Origin: Candidatus Latescibacterota bacterium
GTDB taxonomy: Bacteria; Latescibacterota; UBA2968
NCBI GenBank assembly: GCA_022824945.1
Contig: JAJDYX010000057.1
Coordinates: 1 to 64,000, forward strand
DNA: 64,000 nt
Direction: 5' to 3'
Every line of letters starts with the position of its first letter. Position 1 is the stretch's first letter. Under the pieces are notes generated by a model that did no database searches, had not been told where the DNA came from, and worked only from the letters and a program-made list of their open reading frames with translations. This document shows positions 44,440 through 55,078 of this stretch, one piece after another. The translations under genes and the position numbers were made by a program.

Positions 44440-45936
44440 TCACAAATATCCCAGTGCTCTGAGCCGATCTTCGAGTGCTTTTTTTTCGTCTTCTGTATAG
44501 ACCTCGTCGTCCGTGTGTGAAGGTTGTGCGTCTGATGGTGCAGGCATTGAGGGGGCGTTGACTATTGCATGGCCTTGCATGTCGGTGGGAATGGGTATAT
44601 CCATGAGGCCCAGGATAGTTGGTGCGATGTCGCGTATTTCCAGATTGTATCTCTCGCCTGTGTGCATGCCGTCTTTGAGAATAAAGATACCGTGTTGGGC
44701 GTGATTGGCATCGTCTGGTCCGGTGTCGTTTTCAAGGGTGTGGATGGCGCGATGGCCTATTGTGCCAACAGAACGCCAGTGCAGGTCGCCAAAATAGACG
44801 ATCAGGTCGGGCGGGATATTGTTGATGGTGTTGTAAATATCTTCTGGTTTGAAGACCTGTGTCGGTAGGGGATTGCCCTTGTCGTCGGGAATATCTGCGA
44901 TTTTTTTCGAGAGTTCAGCACATAAGACCTGGTATTGTTCGGGGGGCACAATGCCTTCTGGTTCGCGTCCAGCAATGTTGAGAAAGATGCGCGCGTAATA
45001 GCCACCCTCACCCCAGGCTGTGGTTTTTGACCAGTCGATTTCGAGGTCCTCATAAGCCATAGGCTCCTGGGGATATTTTTTTATTGTCAAATACCCTTCT
45101 CGGATCAACCATTCATTGATGCAGATACCGCCATCAATGCGTTTTGCGCCGTGGTCTGAGACGAGGAGGATGGCTGTGTCTTTATCAGTTAGAGCAATCA
45201 GGGATGCAATTTCCCCATCGAGATACCGGTAATAGTCGCGGATGGCGTTCACATATTCGGAATTGGGATCGTGTTTTCGGTGGGTTTGATCCAGAAAGCG
45301 CCAGAATCCATGATGGATGCGATCTGTGCCCATTTCCACATGCATGCAGAAGTCCCATTCGCGGGTTTGCATGAGATGCCGGGTCACGCGAAAGCGCTTT
45401 TCGGTCATGGCGTAAATTTCGCGGAGTAAGCGCGCTTTGTCATCTGTGCGAAAATCGCGCACATCGATGATGTAGCCATCGGATACGCGCTCGATTTCGG
45501 TTTTTAGACTGTCGGGATAGGTATAGGGACTGTTGTTGCTCGGTGTGAGAAAAGAGGCGATCAGACAGCCGTTGACTGGCTGGGGTGGATAAGTTTGGGG
45601 TACGCCAACGAGGATTACTTTTTTGCCTGCAGCAGAGATGATGTCCCAAACCGTATCGTCGTGTACGAGAGATGAATTGGCAATAGACAGATGGGTATAG
45701 GAATAGTCGGTGCGGTTGCGAAGCCCGTAAAATCCCAGCGTGCCGGGGTCTTTGCCCGTTACCATGCTCATCCAGGCGGGAATGGTGATGGGCGGGATGG
45801 TGCTTTTGAGATTGCCGAAAATCCCGGTTTCGATCAGGTTACCGATGGTGGGCATGTCATCTCGAAATCGCTGAAAGATCAGTTCGGGCGACGCGCAATC
45901 CAGACCTATGACGAGTACTTTGCGAATGGATGACAT
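44440..45936 (-). CDS. alkaline phosphatase superfamily (type I phosphodiesterase) protein
   Basis: 498 residues. Metal ligand Asp13 (GLDCASPEL), nucleophile Thr51 (PPITIPAW) and later SDHGAKR fit the phosphodiesterase/nucleotide-pyrophosphatase branch. No signal peptide is obvious, so it may act in the cytoplasm. The C-terminus ends with the EDRLRALGYL helix often seen in this subgroup. It is last in the long minus-strand series and lies 61 nt after the C25 protease gene, with a G-quadruplex-type sequence in the gap. Confidence 0.85.
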   Translation of the reverse strand: MSSIRKVLVIGLDCASPELIFQRFRDDMPTIGNLIETGIFGNLKSTIPPITIPAWMSMVTGKDPGTLGFYGLRNRTDYSYTHLSIANSSLVHDDTVWDIISAAGKKVILVGVPQTYPPQPVNGCLIASFLTPSNNSPYTYPDSLKTEIERVSDGYIIDVRDFRTDDKARLLREIYAMTEKRFRVTRHLMQTREWDFCMHVEMGTDRIHHGFWRFLDQTHRKHDPNSEYVNAIRDYYRYLDGEIASLIALTDKDTAILLVSDHGAKRIDGGICINEWLIREGYLTIKKYPQEPMAYEDLEIDWSKTTAWGEGGYYARIFLNIAGREPEGIVPPEQYQVLCAELSKKIADIPDDKGNPLPTQVFKPEDIYNTINNIPPDLIVYFGDLHWRSVGTIGHRAIHTLENDTGPDDANHAQHGIFILKDGMHTGERYNLEIRDIAPTILGLMDIPIPTDMQGHAIVNAPSMPAPSDAQPSHTDDEVYTEDEKKALEDRLRALGYL

Positions 45937-45969
45937 GGTATTTCCTCAGAGTGCAGGGCACCTTTCCAG

Positions 45970-45995
45970 CCCCTGGCCCCCAGTCCCCAGCCCCC
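45970..45995 (-). other. G-quadruplex-forming motif on the minus strand
   Basis: Read on the minus strand: runs of 5, 4, 5 and 4 G with loops of 2, 3 and 3 nt. It lies just after the protease stop and 34 nt before the phosphatase start, in the mRNA strand. Confidence 0.75.
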
Positions 45996-45997
45996 TC

Positions 45998-48900
45998 TTA
46001 TCGATACACAATCAACTTATCTTTAACCCGCGCCTGCGATTCGCCATTTTCTGCTGTCAAGGTGTACAGGTACGTATTGTTGCTCAGCATCTGGCCGTTG
46101 GCATCTCGTCCATCCCAAAAAACCTGGTTGTATCCCGCGCGTGCAAATGGCTCTTCAATTCTCTGAACGAGCCGTCCGGCAAGGGTGTAAATCCGCACGG
46201 TGACTTCTGAGGGACGCGATAAGATGAATGTAAAATGTCCTGTGTTGGATACGGGGTTGGGTGCGACCAGTGCGTTTTCTATCGCCAATATTGAAGAGAC
46301 CTGAAACGATATTGCAATTTTTGCAGGGCCATTTCCCAGCCTGTCAGAGGCTTCGACATTGAGCGTATAACGACCATCGTCAAGCGTGTTTGGGGTATAG
46401 ACAAATGACAGTGTCATGGGGGTAACGGCGCGGTCTTTTATTTTTTCTGACTCATAATGCGTCTCTTGTGCCTCGTCTGTTCCCGAAAGCGATAGGCGAA
46501 TGCTGGACAAATCAATACCCGCTGTATCGCGCATGGAAATTCTAAATGTGGGTTGGGAGGGTAGATAATCTTCTGGTCGCACTTCGCCGAGAGCATCCAG
46601 GGCCGCGATTTTGATTGTTGGCACATCGCGATCAGAACTGGGCGCAATCTGCACAGGCTCCGTAAGTGCAATCTCGCGGCCGGGAAAAATCGACTGTCCC
46701 TGAAAATTTTCCAAACGGGCTGTGACCATGTGTTGCCCGGCCCACTGCGCGGTTTGCCACACCAGGCGCAGGGGAACGATTTGTCCGAGCGGGCTATTTT
46801 CGGGCACAGCCACGCGCCCTATCAGACGCCCCAGCGCGGGAGAGCCGCTATAAAAGGCGATAGATGCGCCCAGAGACAGGTCTAATGGACCGCGGTTTTG
46901 TGTGTCGAGATGGAGGTACACGGGTTGCAATTCTGTTACTTCAAAGGGTTCTGCTCGCAAGTTGCTCAGGCCAATATCTGAGAGCGGCTGATATGTTGTG
47001 GTCCAGGTTTGCAGGCCGGGGGATGGATTTAGTCCCTCTCCGTACAATTTGATCTGAATTTTTAGTTTCGGGACGGCTATACCGTCCAAATTATGTGTTC
47101 CGGGTGATAAATTTTGCCATTGTGCCAATGGAGCAAAAGTATTGTTATCGATCTCGCCGAGTACATTCACTTCGGCTTTGCCCGTGCCCGATAAAGCCGT
47201 TGTTACTGTATGCCACGCACTCGCTGGTCCAATCGGTTCAGATGTTAAGGTGCCAAATTCGGGCAAGCGCTGCCCCGGATATCGATACACCATGCCTCCT
47301 TTCAATTGTCCCAACCACACCACGTTGTTCACCCAATCAAATTGTCCGCCCAGAATATCTGTTTGCGCTTGATCGCTTTCAAATTCTTCGACGAATGCCC
47401 CAGTGTGTGCATCTACCACGCGCACGCGGTGCGTCAATCCCGTGCCATATTCGATTAAGTAGATAAACCGCCCATCGGCAATTGCACCATCTGTAACCAG
47501 ATATCCAAATCCCGTTTCCGTTGGTTGTACAGTAAATTGTCGTACGATGCGCCAGGCATTGGCAGGGTCAAATACGCGTATGGTCCACCCGCTGCGCCTT
47601 ATGCCATTGACTCCTGCAGACACATTGTAGATAAACTCGCCATCAGAGGTAATCAATGCATGGTCATCAAAGGGCAATCCACGGCCCAAATCCAGCAAGC
47701 GGTCGGGTACTTCAACGGTATCGATTCTCCCAGTGACGGGCGAAATCCGCAATACAGAACGTGCGGTGCGGTGTTCGGAATAAATAAACCCATCGCTGTG
47801 AAATGTCGCAGAAATGCTCTGGATAGGTGTTTCGGTCACGATCCCGTAATTTTGACCTGCGACTGTGCCATTGAATCCCGTGCCAATGCGTGCGAATAGA
47901 TCGCTGCCGGGATAGAAGTCGGTTGGGGTATAGAATCGCTTTACATACAGGTATGTTCCGTCCGTACACAAAACGGCTGCACCCGCCACACCCTCACTGA
48001 GAAAAGAAGCCTCGGCATCATTGAATCGGATCGGCGGTGGAGACATGGTACGTCCCACGGTACCGTCATCAGATAGTACGACATCTTCGCCAGTGCCGCG
48101 CGATAATGCAATAGCACCGTCTTGCTGCCACACCACCTGCCGCTCGGGTACAGAGGGCGCCACCACAAAATGTCGCACATCGGACCAGGGGCCCGTCGTC
48201 TGTCCATCGGATAATCGGGCGCGCCAAAAATAAGCTCCCGCGTGCAAGTTCGTTGGTCGCCATAAAATGATGCCCTCGGCGGCGGCCACGCTGCCCGAGC
48301 GCATTGTCGCGGTGTCTTGAAAATCGCCAGATGCATTCAGCTCAAATTCACCTGTCAGGTGGAAATGTCCTTCTCCAGACCGCACACCCAATACCGTTTG
48401 TGCATTTGCTACGGTCTGGCTCGGCAATGGCAAGAATGGCACAGCCGATAACGCGCCTAAAACATCGATTTCTACAGATGTCCGATTATTTGTTTCATCG
48501 CCTTCTACAATCGCATCGGGGGGGTCGGCTATGGCTTCTAATAGATGGCGTCCAGCGCGATCCTTGAGACGCCAGAGTACTGTCACACTGTCGCGTATTC
48601 CAAAAGGCGGCAAGGCCGACATAAATAGGGTATCGATCGCGGCGGAATCCAGGTTGTGATCAATCAGGATGATATCCACGTTGCGATCGGGCAAAATACC
48701 CCAATTATCTATGCGTAGCGTTACCCGAACCGAGTCTCCTGTGGTCAGTTCGCCTTGTTGGTCCAACTGCAACGCCGCATCGCCAAGTACAAAATCCGGA
48801 TTTTGCGGCACCGCGATTTTTTGTGCGGGATCGCCGATCAAATTCATTCCCACCAGTCCCAGTTCGCTCGAAGGGAGAACTTCGAGTTCAGTCTTTTTTC

Positions 48901-51667
48901 CCAGTACGAGACTTTGCCCGAAAGCCAGTACGCTATCTTCAAATATATGCCGGAATAGCGCGGTGTTGAGCTGGTTGTTAATGCGAATAAAAGAGAGAGA
49001 AGACGCGGATATGTATGCTATTGCGCCGCCATCGGGTTTGTTGGTCATATCTTCGGCCAAACTTGTGATGCGCGGATCCCAGTATAATCCATTGAGGCAC
49101 GACATCCCGATAAACAGGGGCAGGCGTTCAGCATTTTGAATTTGGCTCAGGTAATTGAAGTCCCCTTGCTGAAATGTTCCGGCAAAATATTTGGACATTG
49201 ATGAAGCGCTGCCGTGGCCCATAAAATTTACAATCAGACGCCCCTCATTGATCTGCCGAATAACTTCGCGGGATGAGGCATTGGGTTCGGGCGGTGTATC
49301 TGCATCGTGATATACCTTGAAATTCTCCAGCCCGATAGCGTGCGTAATTGCTGCCAGTGTATCGCTTGGCGCAATAAATTTGGATGGGTCCTGTGCGTCC
49401 CAATTTGCCATTAGCAGGATGCGGTTGTGCCATTGTGCTGGCGGTGTTTCGTCATAAGCGATCACTTTTTGCACAACTGTATTGGCCTGCGATGTGCGGC
49501 GTACGGAAAACCGTCCCACAAATACATCCATAAACAAATCATCATCCACCCGCCCAAAAAACTCATCGGTAAAGGCCAGACCGCGGTTGGGAGATTGAAA
49601 GGGCATGCCCGGTACGAGGTTGTGACGCGCGATCCGATTTTCTCCAAATATATTGCGATAATCAAAGCTGAATTCCCCGAATAACAATACGTGTACGGGG
49701 CGTTGTGCCCAGGTGTGAAATCCGTATTGTACAAAATGGCGAATGGCCTCGGCATCGACTTGTCCAAAAGAAAATTCGTCATATACATCGGCTACATTAA
49801 CTACCAGTGTCGATAACCCTTGCTCCTGCCGATGTGCGGCCAAACGCTCGGCAGCATCCATAAAATCCGCACCCGCAATAATCACGTACTTTGCGCCAGA
49901 GTATCCGCGCAAATCATAAGGGATATCGCGTTCTGCGCGTTCGGGTGTTTTTATCGCTGTTTCATCCACCGCGACAAAATCACCGCCTTCAGTAATCTCA
50001 AACCGAATTCCCTCGCCATCTCGCACCGTGCCGATGATCTTGTTCTTGTCCAAATTCAAGACTATAGCCCGTTCGTGTTCAAGATTGGGAATTGAGATCG
50101 CGCGGGGTGAAAGCACAATGCCCGGATTAAAACGCAGCATGCCATCTATGGCCTCAAAGCGTCGCGGATAGGTAATCTCCACCCAGTTGAAATACACGTG
50201 ATCGACATAGGGCGGCTCGAATGGAAACGAGGGGTCGCCGGGTGTTCGCAATATCACGTACGTCGTATCCGACAATGCCGATACGGGTACTGTGCCCGTT
50301 GCGATATGGGCGTCCTGTCCATCCCAGCGCGCTTCTGCGATGATCGGGCCATCCTGAATTTGTATCACTGCGTAGTGATCGGGGTTTATGTTATGGTTCA
50401 AGGTCAAGGAATGCATGCCCAGACGAATTTGTGCATTGCTACTTGCTTCATGTGCCAGCCCCGGCAAAGACACGGGCATTACGACGTCTGTAGGCATATC
50501 GCCCGGGCGCGACGGAGATGCGGTGCGTCGCCAGAACCAGTGATCGCGGTTGGCATTTCGCGCATGTCCCAGGGCTTCATAGATCGAATCGATTTCAACG
50601 TGTTTGCGCGACCTGAAATGTGTCAAAACTTCATTAGTAGATGTGTCCTCAGCCCGTGTATATCGCGTGCCAGCTTCTCGACCTATACGCAGGAAATAGA
50701 CGCGCTCTGTGCCGTAATCGCTTTCAAAATCTCGATCTGGTGCACGCCGAAATGCGCCCCAAAACAGCACCCCATCGCCCGCATCTAATACGCCGTCTCC
50801 ACCATCTTCAATAAGTAGCGGAATTTCTTCTCCGTCTAAAAATACCTGTAATTGATCCAAATCTCCCGGTGCCAACACAATGCCGGATTCGGAAAACCAG
50901 CGCGCATCTAATTGGTAGAGACCATCTTCAAAAATTCTGATCTTGTAATACGTGGCTGTGGGATCGTACCAATCCTGGACGCGCTTTGTCGCGCGAATGC
51001 GTCGCCCGCGCCAAAAGCGCGCCTGTTCGGGGTTGAGCAATCCCTTTTGATAGATGGGCTCAAAATCGTCAGTGTCTCTCAAAAGCCGAATAGGAGGGCG
51101 CGTTGTACCTGCGATAAATAACACGCGTACGCGCAACTGTCGCGCAATCCGAAGTCTGCGCTGGACGGGGTCGTACTGCACTGGACGCAATGACAGAATC
51201 GCGATTTGTTGATCGCGCAAGATGCCTGTGTGCGCGATAATGGCTTCTGCACCGGGATAAAATCCCGGTGTGTCGTAAATTGTCTCGTCCTTCTGATAAA
51301 TCGATCTCAAAAATGGATGTTGCTCAGATCCCAACAACCGCGACTGTGGCACTGGCATTAGATCCATGCCTTCGATTTCCTCATAGTTTGTATCGAGCAC
51401 TTGAACGACTGCACGCGAACCATAAGGCATGCCCAGTGTTGCACCGCGCACGGGTACAGCAGGTGCTCCCGGCTGGTGCAACCACATCCATCCCGGTATG
51501 TCTATGCGATCATAAGGAGATTCTGAGGTGACAGATAGATCGGATATATCTACTAAAATTTCCACCCAGTTTTCACCCGTTGCCACCACGCGCACGTTTC
51601 CCGCGTGTGCGATGTTCGTCGCGATTAGTAAAATGATTGCGGAAATCAAATGCGAGAAAGTTTTCAT
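45998..51667 (-). CDS. giant gingipain-like C25 cysteine protease with T9SS-type tail
   Basis: 1,889 residues from ATG 51667 (signal peptide MKTFSHLISAIILLIATNIAHA; the frame to 51706 adds a non-signal extension). Order: prodomain-like region, C25 caspase-like domain with His818 (GHGSAS) and Cys857 (MSCLNG), a CARDB-like beta-sandwich from about 960, a fibronectin-type domain, propeller-like repeats, and a C-terminal domain with NALVAPNPVS, VRIYTLAGRLVQRI and a final KDKLIVYR. This fits secretion through T9SS and surface attachment. Relatives include PorU, the sortase of T9SS, so it is a protease or a sortase. It follows glycan genes on the same strand. Confidence 0.85.
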   Translation of the reverse strand: MKTFSHLISAIILLIATNIAHAGNVRVVATGENWVEILVDISDLSVTSESPYDRIDIPGWMWLHQPGAPAVPVRGATLGMPYGSRAVVQVLDTNYEEIEGMDLMPVPQSRLLGSEQHPFLRSIYQKDETIYDTPGFYPGAEAIIAHTGILRDQQIAILSLRPVQYDPVQRRLRIARQLRVRVLFIAGTTRPPIRLLRDTDDFEPIYQKGLLNPEQARFWRGRRIRATKRVQDWYDPTATYYKIRIFEDGLYQLDARWFSESGIVLAPGDLDQLQVFLDGEEIPLLIEDGGDGVLDAGDGVLFWGAFRRAPDRDFESDYGTERVYFLRIGREAGTRYTRAEDTSTNEVLTHFRSRKHVEIDSIYEALGHARNANRDHWFWRRTASPSRPGDMPTDVVMPVSLPGLAHEASSNAQIRLGMHSLTLNHNINPDHYAVIQIQDGPIIAEARWDGQDAHIATGTVPVSALSDTTYVILRTPGDPSFPFEPPYVDHVYFNWVEITYPRRFEAIDGMLRFNPGIVLSPRAISIPNLEHERAIVLNLDKNKIIGTVRDGEGIRFEITEGGDFVAVDETAIKTPERAERDIPYDLRGYSGAKYVIIAGADFMDAAERLAAHRQEQGLSTLVVNVADVYDEFSFGQVDAEAIRHFVQYGFHTWAQRPVHVLLFGEFSFDYRNIFGENRIARHNLVPGMPFQSPNRGLAFTDEFFGRVDDDLFMDVFVGRFSVRRTSQANTVVQKVIAYDETPPAQWHNRILLMANWDAQDPSKFIAPSDTLAAITHAIGLENFKVYHDADTPPEPNASSREVIRQINEGRLIVNFMGHGSASSMSKYFAGTFQQGDFNYLSQIQNAERLPLFIGMSCLNGLYWDPRITSLAEDMTNKPDGGAIAYISASSLSFIRINNQLNTALFRHIFEDSVLAFGQSLVLGKKTELEVLPSSELGLVGMNLIGDPAQKIAVPQNPDFVLGDAALQLDQQGELTTGDSVRVTLRIDNWGILPDRNVDIILIDHNLDSAAIDTLFMSALPPFGIRDSVTVLWRLKDRAGRHLLEAIADPPDAIVEGDETNNRTSVEIDVLGALSAVPFLPLPSQTVANAQTVLGVRSGEGHFHLTGEFELNASGDFQDTATMRSGSVAAAEGIILWRPTNLHAGAYFWRARLSDGQTTGPWSDVRHFVVAPSVPERQVVWQQDGAIALSRGTGEDVVLSDDGTVGRTMSPPPIRFNDAEASFLSEGVAGAAVLCTDGTYLYVKRFYTPTDFYPGSDLFARIGTGFNGTVAGQNYGIVTETPIQSISATFHSDGFIYSEHRTARSVLRISPVTGRIDTVEVPDRLLDLGRGLPFDDHALITSDGEFIYNVSAGVNGIRRSGWTIRVFDPANAWRIVRQFTVQPTETGFGYLVTDGAIADGRFIYLIEYGTGLTHRVRVVDAHTGAFVEEFESDQAQTDILGGQFDWVNNVVWLGQLKGGMVYRYPGQRLPEFGTLTSEPIGPASAWHTVTTALSGTGKAEVNVLGEIDNNTFAPLAQWQNLSPGTHNLDGIAVPKLKIQIKLYGEGLNPSPGLQTWTTTYQPLSDIGLSNLRAEPFEVTELQPVYLHLDTQNRGPLDLSLGASIAFYSGSPALGRLIGRVAVPENSPLGQIVPLRLVWQTAQWAGQHMVTARLENFQGQSIFPGREIALTEPVQIAPSSDRDVPTIKIAALDALGEVRPEDYLPSQPTFRISMRDTAGIDLSSIRLSLSGTDEAQETHYESEKIKDRAVTPMTLSFVYTPNTLDDGRYTLNVEASDRLGNGPAKIAISFQVSSILAIENALVAPNPVSNTGHFTFILSRPSEVTVRIYTLAGRLVQRIEEPFARAGYNQVFWDGRDANGQMLSNNTYLYTLTAENGESQARVKDKLIVYR

Positions 51668-51680
51668 GAGCGCGCCTTTT

Positions 51681-53219
51681 TTAGGGCCACAATTTTTCAA
51701 ATTCACCCTTGTTATAAATTACCACGCGATCCCCCGGTTGCATATTCAGCGCGACCGAGAGAGAATCGGTTGCGTGTACCGTTACACGGCCCCACATCTG
51801 GTCAATGGCGAAAGGCGGTGTTTGTCCCCGTCCTTTGCCATGAAACGAAAAGAAGCCGCCTTTTTCGATTGCCAGATCAAACCCCGTATTTGTTCTGTGA
51901 ATGCGATACGCAAAATCACCTGTCAGCCAGACGTGATTCACCATTGCAATTTCGGCTTGTAACGGTTGGGGTGAGCGCATGGCAAGTGCATTTGGGAGTG
52001 CATAAGCAAATAGCGGTTTGCCGCTGAATGCACCAGAGGGTGTCCACGCCGAGGGCACGTTGCAGACGAATAACGTACCAGTGGTTGCCCGCGCGTGGGG
52101 CATCAGATTGGCAATCGCATTTTCGCTCATTTGCGAAGCTTCGCGCCATAGAAAGCCCTCGCGTCCTATCGCTATTCCGTAATATAGAATTAGAACGCCA
52201 AAGAGATAATAGAGAATGGGTCGTTTTTTTGTTAGCCAGATCGTAGAGATCCCCAGACAAAAGAAGGCGGAGGGCAAATACAAATACCAGTTGTGCAAAT
52301 GTCCCAATGCCGGGGCGAGGCTCACGCCGAGGAGGAAGATCAGGAGCAAGGCAAATGGGCGACAAAACCCTGCGTCTTTGCGCAGGATGCCGCGACCATG
52401 TTGATAAATAAAAATTCCAGCACTTCCGATCACCAATGCAATGCCCAGCCACCAGATATCACTCATCCCAAATTTTGCCACAGCTTTCACGCCGTCGCGT
52501 GCCCAATCTATAATTGATGCGCGGGGTGTCCCCCCCAATACGCTGCCCAGCACGAGCCATCGGACGCCAAAATACGCGAGCAATACGATACAGGCAACAG
52601 CCAATCCGAGCCGCGCCTGTGCTGTTTTCCACGCTTTGCGATACGCGACCAGTGCCGCGAGTGCGATAGGCAGGGAGATGGCCATTTCTTTGGACAAAAA
52701 AGCGAGTGCACTACAAGCAGCAAGTCCCAATAACGCGCCGGTAGAACCGCTCTGCATGTATTTCCAAAATAAAATCAGTGCGCTTAGATAAAACAATGCA
52801 CACAAGAGATCTGTGCGTCCGACGATCCAGAAAACAGAATCGGTGTGAATGGGCAGCACAAAAAACAAAAGCGCGGCGCCCCAGGCCACTGCGGAGTCTA
52901 TGGAGAGGCATCGCGCAAAGAAAAAAACGAGATACGCGCATCCCGCGTGAATCAAAATATTGTGGATGTGATAAATAGCGGGCGCGTAACCGCCGATTAA
53001 ATAGTCCAGATAAAACGATAAAACGACCGCTGGACGATAATATCCCCCTTGCCCAATCAGGCCCTCCCATCCCGTTGTCAAAGCAGAGATTGCGCCTTTG
53101 GACGCCAACTTGAGATGGCCCCAATCATCATCTAATAATGAGATACCCGAAGCGATCCACGCCAGTATTGCGAATGCCACGACGGCGCATAGTATCAAAA
53201 GTGTGAGACCTTTTGACAT
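51681..53219 (-). CDS. GT-C-like integral membrane glycosyltransferase
   Basis: 512 residues from ATG 53219, about ten or more membrane helices. After the first helix comes an acidic loop, Asp30-Asp31-Asp32-Trp-Gly-His, as in GT-C enzymes that use lipid-phosphate sugars, then YYRPAVVLSFYLDY and IYHIHNILIHAG. The last 130 residues form a soluble domain, probably periplasmic. It may add sugar to a lipid- or protein-linked acceptor. It lies 14 nt before the C25 protease gene, so both are likely made together. Confidence 0.75.
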   Translation of the reverse strand: MSKGLTLLILCAVVAFAILAWIASGISLLDDDWGHLKLASKGAISALTTGWEGLIGQGGYYRPAVVLSFYLDYLIGGYAPAIYHIHNILIHAGCAYLVFFFARCLSIDSAVAWGAALLFFVLPIHTDSVFWIVGRTDLLCALFYLSALILFWKYMQSGSTGALLGLAACSALAFLSKEMAISLPIALAALVAYRKAWKTAQARLGLAVACIVLLAYFGVRWLVLGSVLGGTPRASIIDWARDGVKAVAKFGMSDIWWLGIALVIGSAGIFIYQHGRGILRKDAGFCRPFALLLIFLLGVSLAPALGHLHNWYLYLPSAFFCLGISTIWLTKKRPILYYLFGVLILYYGIAIGREGFLWREASQMSENAIANLMPHARATTGTLFVCNVPSAWTPSGAFSGKPLFAYALPNALAMRSPQPLQAEIAMVNHVWLTGDFAYRIHRTNTGFDLAIEKGGFFSFHGKGRGQTPPFAIDQMWGRVTVHATDSLSVALNMQPGDRVVIYNKGEFEKLWP

Positions 53220-53227
53220 AAAAAAAA

Positions 53228-53923
53228 TTACCCTGTGCTCTGCATTTGGACGACCACATACCAATCGCGTCCAAAATCGCGAATTTCGTAGCATTCAGCA
53301 AAGCCGCTTGCAATTAATGCGTCTTCAACATCGCGTTTGGTGTATAACCATAGCGGACATCTTCGCAAGCGGTATCGGATACGCCGCTGCCAGGCCAAAA
53401 AACCGCCCGATTTTGGAAAGCTCGCGTAAAACTCGCCCGTTACTTCTGTTGCTAATTTTTTTAAAATTGGTACGGGATCTTCAATATAATCAAAAAATCC
53501 CATCAAACACGCCGCGTCAAATACGCGATCAAAACGGACAGATAGATAATCGCCCAGAACGAGGTCTGCGGTCACATTGAGTGCGTCGATATTGTCCTGT
53601 GCGATCTTTAGCATTTCTTCGGCAATATCTACTCCTATGACTTCTTTTTTTTGAAGTGCAAACGCAGCCGTGTATCGCCCCGGGCCACACCCGATGTCTA
53701 ATACAGAATGAATCGCCTGTTTTTCCGTTTGCCGAAGTGTTTCCTCAAAACGCCGCACCATCACCTGCCGAAATGTGCGATCTACCCATCTGCCGAGCGC
53801 GCTTCGATGTCCTGTATGCCCGTAGATCGCATCAAAATTTGCGGCATAAATATCAAAAAACTGCGCGACAGCCCGCGTTGATGGACTGCTGACGCAGTCG
53901 TATCCCATTTTGCGCGGTTTCAT
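53228..53923 (-). CDS. class I SAM-dependent methyltransferase
   Basis: 231 residues from ATG 53923, which overlaps the preceding glycosyltransferase stop by 4 nt (ATGA). SAM motif I is SVLDIGCGPGRYTAAF, motif II GVDIAEEML, and the acidic GDYLSVRFDRVFDAACLMG follows. The target is unknown; its place between glycosyltransferases suggests a sugar or lipid carrier. The reading frame continues upstream to 54310 over the neighbouring gene but without similarity. Confidence 0.85.
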   Translation of the reverse strand: MKPRKMGYDCVSSPSTRAVAQFFDIYAANFDAIYGHTGHRSALGRWVDRTFRQVMVRRFEETLRQTEKQAIHSVLDIGCGPGRYTAAFALQKKEVIGVDIAEEMLKIAQDNIDALNVTADLVLGDYLSVRFDRVFDAACLMGFFDYIEDPVPILKKLATEVTGEFYASFPKSGGFLAWQRRIRYRLRRCPLWLYTKRDVEDALIASGFAECYEIRDFGRDWYVVVQMQSTG

Positions 53924-55068
53924 CTTTTGAGCCTTTGTCGATAAATTGCATCCAATTTTTGCACCATAACGCGGTGATCCCATCGCGCAATCGCGTGCTG
54001 GTATGCGCGTTCTCCATAAGTGTGACACATCTGAGAATCTCCGATCAATTTTTCCAAATACGTCACCATCGCTTTGATATCGCCTTGTGGTACGACAAAA
54101 CCCGAGTGCCCATGTGTTACAATCTCTCGTATGCCTTCGACTTCGAACGATACTGTGGGCACCCGCGAGAGGGATGCTTCTACAGCAACGCCGGACAAGC
54201 CCTCGCGCAAAGAGGATAGGACATGCACAGAGGCAATCGCATACGCAGGTGTAATATCCTGGAAAAATCCCGCGAAAATAACCCGATCCGCAATGCCTAA
54301 TTCGGCGCAAAGCCGCTCACACGCTACGCGTTCGGGTCCTTCCCCTACCAATAATAATCTGGCTCCGGGACATTGCAATCGGGCAAATGCCTCAATCGTA
54401 TAATGTTGTGCCTTGGCGGGTGAAAAACGGCCAATATTGACCAGGACGGGCGCGTTGTCGGGAATGCCTATGTCGCGCCGAAATGCGGTTTTTTTTACGT
54501 TGTTCAGACGCTGTTCAAACTCTGTCACGTCGATGCCGCTGTAAACGATCTGATGGGGAATGTAGCGGCCGATATTTTCCCGATGATAGTGCCGAATTGT
54601 GTCTCGACCAACGGATATGATTAAATCGCAAGCCCATATCGTCATTTTTTCGAGTGCGATGTAGAATTGTCGTTTGATGCAACTACCCGGATCGTTAAAA
54701 ACAACACCGTGAAGTCCATAGATGATATGCTTGCAGCCGACCAATCGCGCGGCGAGGCGTCCGAGCAAACTCGCTTTGCTTTCATGGGTGTGAACCAGAT
54801 CAAATCGTTCGCGACGCATCAATCGCATGAACCACAGCAGTGCCCGAAAATCACGCCAGGGTCTGATTTCCCGGTCTAAATATGGGCATATATGTGCAAC
54901 TACTCCGTGTAGTTTTAACAGATCGTCCCGCTCGATTTGCCGTCCAACGGCGAGGTGAATCTCGTAATCCTTTCGCATGCCTTTCATTGAAAGATACACA
55001 TTTCGGTCTGCGCCGCCACCGGGTGCAAGCCAGGTCATGGTATGGAGTATTTTTGGACGCCGATTCAT
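53920..55068 (-). CDS. glycosyltransferase family 4 protein
   Basis: 382 residues. It has WLAPGGGADRNVY near the N-terminus (acceptor side glycine loop), NIGRFSPAKAQHYTIEAF at the start of the second Rossmann domain and SSLREGLSGVAVEA, the EX7E sugar-nucleotide motif region. Retaining GT-B fold, cytoplasmic face. It transfers a sugar onto a growing glycan. A hairpin with a T-rich end lies just upstream. It shares 4 nt with the methyltransferase gene. Confidence 0.9.
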   Translation of the reverse strand: MNRRPKILHTMTWLAPGGGADRNVYLSMKGMRKDYEIHLAVGRQIERDDLLKLHGVVAHICPYLDREIRPWRDFRALLWFMRLMRRERFDLVHTHESKASLLGRLAARLVGCKHIIYGLHGVVFNDPGSCIKRQFYIALEKMTIWACDLIISVGRDTIRHYHRENIGRYIPHQIVYSGIDVTEFEQRLNNVKKTAFRRDIGIPDNAPVLVNIGRFSPAKAQHYTIEAFARLQCPGARLLLVGEGPERVACERLCAELGIADRVIFAGFFQDITPAYAIASVHVLSSLREGLSGVAVEASLSRVPTVSFEVEGIREIVTHGHSGFVVPQGDIKAMVTYLEKLIGDSQMCHTYGERAYQHAIARWDHRVMVQKLDAIYRQRLKR

Positions 55069-55078
55069 AATAAAAATT

